Positions 39,678-52,046 of a DNA stretch of 64,000 nucleotides are shown here, one piece after another; the first letter of the stretch is position 1; each line of letters opens with the position of its first letter. Location of the stretch: contig JAFEUB010000775.1 of NCBI GenBank assembly GCA_024529925.1, positions 62,001-126,000 of the forward strand. The letters run 5' to 3'. This DNA is from Ophthalmolycus amberensis (Eukaryota; Chordata; Actinopteri; Perciformes; Zoarcidae). The notes beneath the pieces were generated by a model. That model saw only the letters and a program-made list of their open reading frames with translations. It made no database searches and was not told the DNA's origin. The translations under genes were made by a program, and so were the position numbers.

Positions 39678-42345
39678 ATGAGCCACAGACCGCCAGCGCT
39701 TCATCACGACAGCCCCAGGGCTCGCAGCCGCGATAACCTGCTGATCTACGATGACTTCGGAGAAGAAAACTGTTGCTCTGGACGATGCCCCGGGTGAGTC
39801 TTTCATTTACATACCCTACTCAGCCAGATGTGTGTGTGTGTGTGTGTTTCTGTATTCACCTTCATCTGCAGGTTTTGTTGAAATAACAGGAGAATTATGG
39901 ACAGCATTTTCTATTTTACAGCATTTATTTTAATCCAGCATGTTTGATTATCATGTAAATTACAGGCATGTCCATGTATCACTGAAATTCACATTGATAA
40001 CATGTAGGCCCTGTTGTATAATCAGAAGTACGGTTGTGGATTTCCATGTTGCACATCATAAATGTATGGCAATGAAAATGACTACTGATGAAGAAGCATA
40101 ACATAAGGTCGTAAGATAAAATCTTCAATTAATCCAGTTAAAGCTACAATGACTTCAATATGTCTGTAGCTACTTATTTCGATAATAAAAGTGTTCAGTC
40201 ATTTTTAAATCTTTAAAAACAACAACTAAAACAAGTTGATGGAGGTTAAAATGATTTTTTTTATGTTTGTGATGTCAGAGTATCCTTTAATAGTCCCTCA
40301 AATGTTTAAGGGTTATCTGATTTGCTGCTTAATTCACTGTATGAGACAGCAGCTTTCTCAGGTTTATCTCTGAAAACCCATGGACACTAAAATATCAGAT
40401 AATTAATATGAAAAACACGTCATGTTAATTTAAGTGGGGCTATTCTCTACATTACTATAGTTTACTTTCCAACGCTGCAGTTACCTTGAAAAAGATTATA
40501 CTCTCTGTCAATCAACAAATGGTCCATGAGGAAGTGATTTGGTCAACAAAGTGAAATCAGGGTTGAAAGCATAATATTTCCATTTCAACTTTGGCCTGTA
40601 TACTCTCGTTATTGGTATTATTTTTTACATTTTATCCAACCATTATAGAAATGTTAAGATTGTAGTTTAGAGCAATGTTTAAAACTGGTAAACTAGAATA
40701 TAATAGGATAAATATAAAAATACATTTATGTTTCATATTTATTGTAGTCAAATACTCTGTCAGAATTTAGAGTATTCAACATTTCACCTCTAAGTTCTAA
40801 GGTTTTTTTTGTCAGATATTAAATACACCAAATAAAAGCTTGCAGCAGATCAACTTGGGATGCTTTAAAGAAAAGGAAAATTCTGTATTTGTTCTGGTAT
40901 TACCAACACATAAGTAGAATTCATGATTAATTAAATCCTATATTATCCACATCTTAAGCCACTAAACATTTTAGCTGCAGAATGTGAAATTGAGATGAAA
41001 CTGGGAACAAGTAACTAATGTTTTGTTTCCAAAAGGTTTTATGTGTGCGTATGTAAGTTACCATGTGGACAATATATACTGTGTTTATGTCCCCCGACTG
41101 TCTGGCATCCACAGCAGCTCTGAGAGACAGCACATGGCTCCTATCGGTGCTATTAAACGACGCCAGGCTCTTCGTGGTCCAGCCTACATGTTCTCTGCTC
41201 CCTCAATCAGCCCGTCAGAGGTTGAGCAGCGTTTCCTGGAAGCAGCTGAATACGGCAACATACCAGAAGTGCGGCGCATGCTTCTCCAAGTGCCCAACTT
41301 GAACGTCAACGCTGTGGACTACATGGGCCAGAATGCATTGCAGCGGGCTGTTGCCAACGAACATCTGGAGGTGACGGAGCTGCTGCTGGGGAGGACGGAT
41401 TTGGCCAGAGTGGGTGACGCACTCCTGCTAGCCATCAGTAAGATGCATTTGTGTAAAAATGCCAAAAATATGTTTACGGTTTTCATCACACGTGGCAGGA
41501 AGCTTTTAAAGATGTCATAGCAGGTGAAACCTACTGTGACATTGTCCATCATGCTTTACAATTTCAATCTAATTTATGATTTAATGGGGTCCTCCAACAA
41601 ATCTCATAACGTCTACAGATAACAAATCAATAGATACTAGCCCAATGAAAGTGAATAGCCTCATAATGGGAGCTTTAAATCTAATTTAGGGTACTGTGAC
41701 ACAGTACACTATTATTTTAATAGAGCCAGTCTATGTAACCTGAATAAAATCATGGACTTTGTTCGCTAATTAAATACTAAATACTAGACCACCACCCCTG
41801 TTAGCTTCTAGTGATCACAAGACTGTCAAATGGATTTATAGGATACAACGTTTTTCCACACTTGCTTACGAGAGAGCTACTATTGACAGGCCACCATTTG
41901 TATAAACACTGAATGAATCCATTATAAACAAGGTCAACGTAAATATCAGCTTCCAGACCAGCAAAGATCACAGGAGTAGACCTACAACCATGCTCCCCTT
42001 TCTTTCTCAAAAGAAAGTCTTTGGTTGTATTTTGTTTACAATAAAATATAAATAATAATTTACTTGTAACGATGTACAAAAAGACAAGGCTGACCAGATA
42101 GCATACAGGTTAGCTGTACAACACATGCACAACATCTACTGATAACATCGGTCAGATTTGCCGCTAGTTGGAAAAATACAAAAGTTGAAAAAGCACAGAA
42201 ATGAACATGATATCAGGATTAACTGGAAACATAAACCTCCATTTATTTAACTGTAAATTGATGGTGAGCAACATGAGTTTGTTGTTGAGGGAGTTTGGAT
42301 TAAAGCTTTGAGGCTGTTACTTTACACCAACCACCAACAGCTTTG

Positions 42346-42379
<34 letters not shown>

Positions 42380-45300
42380 TGTAGGCAAAGGTTATGTTCG
42401 TATCACAGAGGCTGTGCTGTGTCACCCGGCGTTTAGAGATGCCCATCGTCTGACCGGGAGCCCTGCTCAAGCAGACATGTTGGATGACTTCTACGCTTAC
42501 GATGAGGACGGGACGAGGTAAGGCAGTTAGAAGGCAGAGGCATCACTAAAAATGTTGCAGTGCAGCAGTGTAACTGGTAAAATAAATATCTAAATGCCCT
42601 GACATCTGGGCATGATGGTGAAGCATGAAAACACCCGGTTATGATTATCTGATGCCACATGATCTATGTAAATGTATTGGTCTTTATGTATTTGTGTGTG
42701 TGCATCCCCACAGGTTCTCTCATGACGTTACTCCAGTGATCCTTGCAGCGCACTGCCAAGAGTACGAGATCGTTCACACCCTGCTGAGTAAAGGGGCTCG
42801 CATCGACCATCCTCATGATTACTTCTGCGACTGCGACTCCTGTAACTACCAGCAGCAGTTTGATTCCTTCAGCCACTCGCGATCCAGGATCAATGCCTAC
42901 AGGGGACTCGCCAGTCCTGCTTACCTATCCCTGTCCAATGAGGACCCAGTATTGGCAGCCCTGGAGCTCAGCAACGAACTGGCCATGCTGGCGAATATTG
43001 AGAAAGAATTTAAGGTACAAATGTTATGAAATATCCTACAGAAAGAACCACCACCAGACTCTGTAATCACTGCGTAATCACTGTGCACGTACTGTACACG
43101 TGGCCTGAAAACCAGCTCATCGTCAAGTTCACAAAAAATATTTTGTCAATTTGCCATGTTGCTGCCAACCAGCTGCCAGTAAAAGCTGCCAGTAAACACA
43201 AGAACACTTTATGAGTCTTGAAAGAGGAAGCAGAAACAGACGGGGGTCTAGATCTTGTCGTCACTGTCGATATTGTTGGTCTGACACACATACAGTATAA
43301 CAACTATAATTATTACTGGCCTACAGTAAGATCGTATACTCGTACGATGCAATAAATAAATGTCGCAATCCAAATGCACATGAATGAATTATAAAGCCCA
43401 CTTTTCTTGGTATAGGCAATTGTATGTCTCACTATAATAACTAATAAGTTTTGAGGTCTGCAAACTTTTTCAAAAAACAGTTGTCAGTGATATATCACTG
43501 CCAATTTAATTGTAAACACTGTGTATAGTTATCTTTAACAGCCTACCTCTATCTTAAAATGATGACCATATTTCCTTTAAAGTTTAGAAGTGGCATATTT
43601 TACAGATAGGATGCTGTCAGATGGGTTGGACTACACCAGTAACCTCAGCATCAGACCATATCTCCTGCAATCCGTTTCACTGATGCACATTTTTCCTCGT
43701 GTTCGTAGAACGACTACTGCTGCCTGTCGAGCCAGTGTAAGGACTATGTGGTGGGCCTTCTGGATCTGTGTCGCAGCACGGAGGAGGTGGAGGCCATACT
43801 GAGCGGAGAAACGGACTCTGAAGGCTGCTGTGATCTACCCGGTCGCCCCTCCCTCACACGACTCAAATTAGCCATCAAATACGAACTCAAAAAGGTTAGT
43901 GTGCCCACAAACAGGCAATGATACAGAGGCAAGAACAAGTCACTGTTTTTGGTCATTTGAAGAAAATAAAAAAAGCGAAAATAATCAGCAGATTAATCGA
44001 TAATGACAATAATTGTTGCATCGCTGTTTGCATTGTGATGCACGGTGCTGCTTTGTGCTATTCCTCTTACGATAAAAGGATCAAATTAGAGTTCAGGCAG
44101 CAGACTATTTACTGTACGTTCACACTTTGAAGCAATACACATTTTGGTTTGAACCCCTTTATATCCTGTATGCTCTCTAATGTCTTTGCCCTTCAGTTTG
44201 TGGCACATCCTAACTGCCAGCAGCAGCTGCTGAGTATCTGGTATGAGAATATGCCTGGCCTGAGACAGCAAACCACTTCCATCAAACTGCTGGTGGTGCT
44301 GGCGGTGGCTATCGGACTGCCTGGACTGGCTGTGGCTTACTTGATCGCTCCGTGCAGCAGAGTAAGCAACATTCCTCCTAAAGAATGACGCTCACAGAAC
44401 TTCCTAAATACTGATTCCTTGCAGAAGGTTTTCTCTCATCCTCCTGGCGTTTCGTCTCTCTCTCTCTCTCGCTCAGATGGGGAAAGTGATGCGAAGCCCC
44501 TTCATGAAGTTTGTGGCCCATGCGTCGTCCTTCACAATTTTTCTGGGTCTTCTGATCCTGAATGCCGCTGACCGTTTCGCAGGCACCACCCTGCTGCCAA
44601 ACATGACCCACCATGATCTCCCTGGAGGACTCAAACAGAGCTCTGACCCGCTGCTGCTCTACCGCATGACCACGGCACCCTGCACGTGGATGGAGATTCT
44701 CATCATTTCATGGGTCATGGGTGAGCATTAGACAATCATGATGGAGGAAAGTCGTGTCCTCCTGTACAGCCCGTCATGTGATTTGTGTCGCTGCAGGTAT
44801 GATCTGGACTGAGGTGAAGGAGATCTGGAGTCAAGGGCCAGGGGAGTACCTGGTCGAACCGTGGAACTTCCTGGACTTTGGGATGCTGGCGATCTTCCTC
44901 GCGTCCTTCAGTTGTCGCTTCTCCACCCTGAGACACGCTGACTTAGCCCAGACCTATGTATACACACACTACACGACACTGATCAATGTCACACTGCCCC
45001 CTGAGATACACTACTTTACACTGGGTGAGCCTGCTCTCACACATGCACACACTGACAGACTCTTTAAACACCATCATTTACTTTTTGTACAAACAGTTGC
45101 AGTGAGTTAGTATGAGGCGGTACAGGAGCATACATTCCACTGTAGCAGAGATAACCGTCTGTTGGCTTCGGACTTTGAACACAGTTAATTTCCCTGTTTG
45201 TATTGGGAACAGGATACATCAGGCCAACTTTAGAGTAACAAATTTACAAAAAAAGGTAGTTTTTTTTAATGCAAATCCGAGTAACAGTTGCTTAGTTCAG

Positions 45301-48044
45301 TTCAATCTTTCAGCATTTTTGTTTTGTGACCCATAAAAATACAAAAAGCAGTCTACTTGTAGCCCCTCAGTCACAGAGTACACATGTGTATTTGATAATA
45401 GTTGGATGACAGAAGTTGGAAAACTATTCAATGTGTCTCAAGAAAAGCAAAGATTACAGAAAAGTCCTCCCAAAATATGTTTCTATTCATAATCATGAGA
45501 TAGTGGCTATCTCTATGAAATGGCTAATAGTGTCCTAATTAATAAACTTGTACAAAGGTCAGTCTACTGACTGATTCACACCTTATTTTTCTGCAGCACG
45601 GATCTACTGGTTGCCTTCAGATCCCCAGCTGGTATCGGAGGGCCTGTACGCGGTGGCAGTGGTGCTGAGCTTCTCTCGGATCGCTTACATCCTTCCCGCC
45701 AACGAGAGCTTCGGTCCACTGCAGATCTCTCTAGGGAGGACTGTCAAGGACATCTTCAAATTCATGGTCATCTTCATCTTGGTCTTTCTGGCGTTCATGA
45801 TCGGCATGTTCAACCTGTACTCCTATTACCTGGGGGCGAAGCAGAACGATGCCTTCACAACGTGAGATGCCTGCATTTGTTCCATACGTGCTTTTAGAGA
45901 ACATTTTTTGGTCTTGATCAAAGTTGGATTTATGGAAACATGGATGAATTAAAAGTATAATTCACATTCACATCACTTACATTAAAAAAAGTTGCTATTC
46001 AGTATTCAAATCATCGTGGAAAATAGAGCGTCTTCATTAAATCACTGAAAATAGGGATTTCCGACATTTTCTGCACCCTTTAAAATATCTTCGTGGGACT
46101 CCTGATCGTAGGTTACGGCCTCAGTGTGAACACAAGCTGTCAGCAACAAAAATGTGTTTTTCCCTCTCAGATTATTTTATTTAAAGGATTTCTAGAGGCT
46201 GGAAGAGGTGGAAATATATCCTGCATTTCAAAATACAAGCAAAATTACAGGAAAAACAGAAATAATTAAATGAAATAGAGATCTGTTTTATCTTTCTTAT
46301 CCCTTTAATCCCCTCAGATTTATCTTGGGACCCATTGTGGGGGAGCCCCTGGTTGGGAACCACATCTTTCCATGAATATATTATGACAGATTAATTCTTG
46401 TACATGCAGAAGAAAAATGACCTAAAACCTCGTCTCCTTCCGTTTTCTCACAGAGCATCTTTAACATCGCCGTCCTGATGATTCATGGTTTGTTTGAATT
46501 CAGAAATAACTTTTCTGTGATCTCCCTCCGTTTCCTTCTCTGTGCGTGCATCCAGCCTGGAGGAGAGCTTCAAGACCTTGTTCTGGGCTATATTTGGACT
46601 GTCTGAGGTCAAGTCTGTCGTGATCAATAATGGGCACAAGTTCATTGAGAACATCGGTTACGTGCTGTACGGGGTTTACAACGTCACCATGGTGATAGTG
46701 CTGCTCAACATGCTCATTGCCATGATTAACAGCTCCTTCCAGGAGATTGAGGTTCGTCATCAAAGTACTAATCATGTGCTTCAGATACAATTTGATATAC
46801 TTTGTTTTTTTGTCAGGACTAACGGATGGATTTCTTTAGGACGATGCTGATGTGGAGTGGAAGTTTGCGCGGGCCAAACTCTGGTTCTCCTACTTTGAGG
46901 AGGGGAGGACGCTCCCAGTGCCCTTTAACCTGGTCCCCAGTCCCAAATCTATGCTGGGAATAGCAAAGGCCATCAAGACCCTGCTCCTACAGTATGTGGC
47001 AGGACACAGTGAGGAGAAAACTGAGACACAGCTCAACCAGGTACCACACAATACGGACATGTACATTATATATATATATATATATATATATATACAAAAT
47101 ACAGCATTTATCCTTTCTCAGCTTGTATGGTAGTCATCATAAAACCGTGATACTTATTGGAGCTTTACAGGCAGAGCCTGAGCACCTCCCAGTGGTTTTA
47201 CTGCTGCACCACAGAGTTTAACATGAGAAGTGTCACAATTTTGTTCAGTGAAGTTTATTTCAGCTTAATTTTTTCAGCTCGGAGTAGGCAAAAATTCAGA
47301 TTTTGGTGCTTCTACCAGCTCATCCCGATATCAGGTATGTACCTCTTGTATTTTCCAAAATTTCAGACAAAAAAAACATGTATGTGAGTAGCTTCTACTG
47401 CAGAATTAGATTTTACAACAAAATGAATGAAAAGCTTATAAAATATGATACATTTCTACACTATTACTACCCAGCAGTAAACTACACTGTTACATTTACA
47501 AAGCGTGATTATTTTTCACGTTAATACAGCAATAAATCATGATTTTCTGCAAGAATTAATTGAAAATTTAAATCTGGGACTTTTATACATCTAATCCAAT
47601 ATATCTAACATTGTAAATTCTACATGTTCTATTGAAATCTCCATCTCTGGTTGCAGAAGATCATGAAGCGTCTAATAAAGCGTTACATCATCAAATCTCA
47701 AGCGGACAAAGAGAGTGACGAGATCACCGAAGGTAAAAAATCAACGCAATGATGCTGAAACTGAACTTGTTTCACTTGTTGTATCCATTTTAAATATAAA
47801 GCTATTCTTGTCACATTTATAGTATTTTTTTCCTCAGAACTTTTGATTTTCCATTTTGAAATGAAACTTTGTCCTTTACACCTTTTGTGTGTGTTGTTCT
47901 TCAGGTGAACTGAAAGAGATCAAGCAGGACATCTCCAGTCTGCGATACGAGCTGCTGGAGGAGAAATCCCAGAACATAGAGACGCTGGACGGACTGCTGA
48001 AGAGGCTGGCAGAGATCAGTACCCCGTCAGCAGCGCTGCCATAA
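39678..48044 (+). CDS. trpc6: Transient receptor potential canonical channel 6
   Basis: Diacylglycerol-gated, receptor-operated Ca2+/Na+ channel of the plasma membrane (family knowledge). Thirteen coding exons in phase: 39678-39793, 41115-41437, 42385-42517, 42714-43014, 43709-43894, 44197-44361, 44477-44720, 44797-45024, 45597-45861, 46556-46751, 46840-47040, 47657-47732 and 47905-48044; 857 residues. Order: short N-terminus, ankyrin repeats (RFLEAAEYGNIPEVRRML, VDYMGQNALQRAVANEH), linker helices, six membrane segments (exons 6-10), pore LFWAIFGLSEVKS, TRP box EWKFARAKLW, calmodulin/IP3-receptor-binding helix (KIMKRLIKRY) and C-terminal coiled coil (ELKEIKQDISSLRYELLEEK). Extracellular NMT and NVT are likely glycosylation sites. 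Synteny with angptl5 and arhgap42 and GPAYMF favour TRPC6, although TLPPEIHYFT resembles TRPC3. The linker before KIMKRL is some 50 residues shorter than human TRPC6. Confidence 0.9.
42349..42378. repeat. (GT)n microsatellite at trpc6 exon 3 acceptor
   Basis: Thirty bases of TG repeat end only four bases before the TGTAG acceptor of trpc6 exon 3, so the repeat replaces the usual pyrimidine tract. Confidence 0.9.
47067..47094. repeat. (TA)n microsatellite in trpc6 intron 11
   Basis: Twenty-eight bases of TA repeat shortly after the exon 11 donor. Confidence 0.95.
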
Positions 48045-48045
48045 A

Positions 48046-48078
48046 GCCATTAAGTGCCATTAAGTGCCATTAAGTGCC
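48046..48078 (+). repeat. Decamer tandem repeat after the trpc6 stop
   Basis: GCCATTAAGT repeated three times perfectly, plus GCC, beginning one base after the stop codon's last base. It lies in the 3' UTR. Confidence 0.95.
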
Positions 48079-49107
48079 TGCTCTCCAACACTGACTGTCG
48101 ATACAGAGCGGTGGTGACAAAACATTGACAACATAAAATAAGAATGTACAGTATATGACATAAGATTAAAATGTATTTTCTGAATTGTATAATTATGTGT
48201 TTATATGTTTATAATGCACACAAAGTACAGAAAAGATGATGGGACCTCCCTCACCGACCAAATACAGTCCATCATTATACATTCACACACATGGATACAC
48301 ATGTTACAATATTAAGTGATATGAATACATATCATTTGCAGAAAAAGGCATGCACCTTGGCAGAACTAACGTACAGACGTTTCCCTGATATTTGGAATAT
48401 AAAGAATAATTTGTTTTGCACAGCAGCATATAGTATAACTAGATATCTTTAAGGGAACTTTGATAGACACAAAATAATGACAAAACAAACTACAACTACA
48501 CGTTTTTAAGTTAAGTACTTGTCTTTTATTTAGACAGCATAGAAGCTGACAGACAGTAGAGGGACGGTGTAATGGAAGGATTCAGTCTTAGACCATCAGT
48601 TCATACTGTTCAAGGCACAGAGGTGTGAACACTAAGGTGTGAACACTTCATCTCTGGACTCACAGCCTATAACATTAATACGATAGTAAACACATACATT
48701 ATCAGGATGTGATAGAAAACACACACTGTCTACATGTACCTTACAGACACATTTCATGTATGAATGGCATTGAACACAAACATAAAAGAGGAGATAATAA
48801 CGTTGATTAAGTGACACCGTCATGTGTGAATGCAGGAAAAGTCAGACAACATTTTAACATCTACTGTATTATAAACTGGTTAAAAACCCCTAACATGGTT
48901 CACATATAGTAGTCAGATGTACATACAGTAAATGCATCGTTCACATCCAGCCCCAGTAGTTCAGTGATAACAGTCACAGTCACATGATGAATGCATTAGA
49001 TCTCTGACTCGGAGCACAGCGTTTTACTGTATGCACTTTAGATCCCTAAAGTCAAAGTTAGATCTTTGTGTTGTTCAGTGATGGGGGTGATGTCATCATC
49101 GGGTCTG
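48079..49107. other. 3' regions of convergent trpc6 and arhgap42
   Basis: About 1 kb between the two stop codons, holding both 3' UTRs. No gene seen. For trpc6 no perfect AATAAA is close; ATTAAA at 48167-48172 is the best candidate. Confidence 0.5.
48525..48530 (-). terminator. Candidate polyadenylation signal of arhgap42
   Basis: TTTATT on the plus strand reads AATAAA on the minus strand, about 580 bases after the arhgap42 stop. Not proven; the only clear minus-strand signal in this stretch. Confidence 0.45.
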
Positions 49108-51984
49108 TCACATGTATGTGATGTAGTTTTCAGGTATGAGGCCTGTTCTTCCGTTGTACGTCGCCTGAAGCCAACCTGGTTCCACAGACGCGTACACTGC
49201 AGACACAAACAACTCGAGTCAAAACAAAGACCTTCACATATGAATTTAACCAATTTACATCTTATATAATGACTCACACTGACACCCATAGTCTTAAACC
49301 CATTTACAACTTCTAAGCACACGTTAGACTTAGGATAGCACGGATGTACTGTGATCTGTACACTCCCTGAATCAACAACCTACATTAACATCCGTGTTAC
49401 GTAGTTGTGAAGTGGGTGAAAAGGTTCGATGTAACTTTTCACCTTTAAAGAAACACTGACAGTTAAGTGTGATTATAGAGGTTACTCTCAAGGAATGAAT
49501 CAGCAAAACATAAGCATTACGTGAAGAATGATCTTCAGATTACATTTAAGGATAAATCTAAATATGTTTTTGAACACCTAGTACCCCATTTAGACCAAAG
49601 TCATTTAAATTAGTCGTGTTTTAGACCCAAGTATCAGACGTCACTATACAAATTACAAATCCAGCTTCAGATCACATGTTAATACCAGGTGTAAATGGGG
49701 CCAAAGTTTCCTCAGGAAATGAAACCTGCGAGTGTTTTTCCTACCGTTTGAGATCAGCGCCCCCTGTGGAAAACTGAGCTCATGGCTGTGCTCTGCCTCA
49801 CAGGAGTAGAGAGCCTTTGCATCCCTTGGAGAAAGAGAGATTTAGGAAGATTCCTTTTATTAATATGTTTTACTTGGCTTGTGCAGACTTCCATAACTTA
49901 CTAATGACGGGATAGCTTCAAGACTAGAAAAGGTTGATCCTCAAACAAGCTCAAAATCAACATACCTTCCTGAGGAACACACGTCGAGTGCCGAGGAGAA
50001 TACTGAACTCTCACGCTGCGGTGGTCTGACTGATAATCTGTAACACACAAACACAAAATGAGCTCTGCATACAATTCCCAGGATCATTTCACAAATCACA
50101 AATCACAGTTGACAGTCGGAGAGAAAAAATAAAAAAGTATCCCTTTGAAGTAAAGCCAACCAGCGTGATTCACAGGGATGACTGATCTGTGTTTACATTT
50201 TCATCTCAATGGAACTTTTTTTGTGAAATATTTTGACTTTTTGAAGTTTAAAATTTGACCTTTCCTTACAGTATCACTCTTCATCGAAACAGTTGTTTTC
50301 TCCTGGGATAAACTATCCAATGAGTCTTTTTCTTCTCTTGAGAGCACAGATCGAAGGCCGTGCTGTACGACCAGAGGACCTTAATGTCTGAGATACAAAG
50401 ATATATTTGACAGACACTCACACTGATCCGGGTCTCTGGTAACCGTTGCTGGCTGCGGCGGCAGCAGAGTGTTTCGCAATCAGATCGGAGCCACAGCGGA
50501 TGTGTGAAGGTTTACGTTTGCGCGTTGCCTCCTGTGGGTCCAGCGACATGAGACTCTGTACCGATCCGTGACAGCTTTTGTAATCTGCGACGGAGACACG
50601 AGAAATTAGAGCCGCACATAAACAGGGAAGTGACAGATGCTTCTCACTGTCAACACACTTGATCCCACAGAGACGTACGCACCCTCAGAAATGTGTAGGG
50701 AGGTCAGAGAGGAGGACGTGGAAAGCTGGTTGGGGAATAATGAAGAGGAGGAGGAAGAGGAGGAGGAGGCAGTCATGTAGGTTTTTCTGTGCTGCCGAGA
50801 AGGAGAGGTAGTCACTTTGGTTTCCTGTGACAGTAGAGGAGGCGCTGGACGCATTTCTTTGATCGACTGAATGAGAGCTCTTCAGAGAGGAGACAGAGGA
50901 CGCTCGCTGAAGAGGTCGACCCTCCCTGAGAGAGGAGGCGCGCTCCACTGAAGAGTGCTGGATGGAGGCAGTGGACGAGGAGGCTACGGAAGGAGATCTT
51001 GGCTCTTTTACAGATGACAAGGAGGCAGTGGAGTTTCCTTTGACAGACAGACTCCTCTCTGTGGAGAGTAAAGAGGACGTGGAGGAGGACACAGAGGAAG
51101 TCTGCTGGGCCGGAGTGATCTGGGAGGAAGTACTGGGACAGGAAGGCGTAAGGTGAGGGGAGGCCGTGTTGTCTGTCGGGTGTTTCTGATCCTTCCCGTT
51201 TGAGGAGGAGTTGTGGGACGGCGAGCAGGAGGAAGCCGCATGAGGAGACACCGGTGCTGTGGAGGACGAGTCGGGTTCGGCAGCAGGAGAGGACGGAGGA
51301 GAGGTCTGAGACAATCCGTTCTTCTCAGAGGAGTGTGAGGACAGAGACTCCTGGCTGCCCATCGGAGTCGTGCTGGGGCTGCTACTGAAGGTGTCACCTG
51401 GAGGGAGAAATGGAAACGAGTCACATAATAAAGAGGCTGAATGGCAACGATTAGTCCGTCCCACTGCTATTTTATTCGCCCATTAACTTGTGTATATGCA
51501 TGAACAGTAACTCACAGCTATAACTGTGAAATAAATGTTGTGGAGTAACTGTCATGAGTGACAGGATGAAGGAGCTGTCGGCTGCAGAGAGACTCACTGT
51601 CGTTGTCTGCCAGGCAGAGAGCCGGAGGGTAGAGACGGGCCTTCCTCTTTCCAGACGACAGACAGATGGCCTTGTTCCTCCGAGGAGTCGACCGAGAGGA
51701 TGGAGGCTGAGGTAACGGCACCGACAGGTCTGGGGCTTCACCAAATATCTGGCAGGAACATACATTTCCTGTTAGGTGTGCGTGTGTTTGTGTGAATGCA
51801 CATGTGTGTGTTTGTAAGCATACCTTGTGGTGGTTCTCAATGATAATCTCCACCACAATGTTTTGAAACTTGATGTTCATCATGGCAGCCACCGTCTCCT
51901 CCTGCGACCTCATCAGCGTGGGGCCGAAGATCATTCCCAGGTTGGACACAGTCATCAGGTTCTGGTCACTGTGAGAGGACACCC

Positions 51985-52046
<62 letters not shown>

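Noticed and set aside
50685..50790. Hydrophobic Leu-rich tail in the arhgap42 Ser-rich exon (possible membrane segment)
   Set aside because: It is the wrong reading frame of a poly-Ser codon run. The correct frame gives SSSSLFPNQLSTSSSL and joins the next exon in phase.
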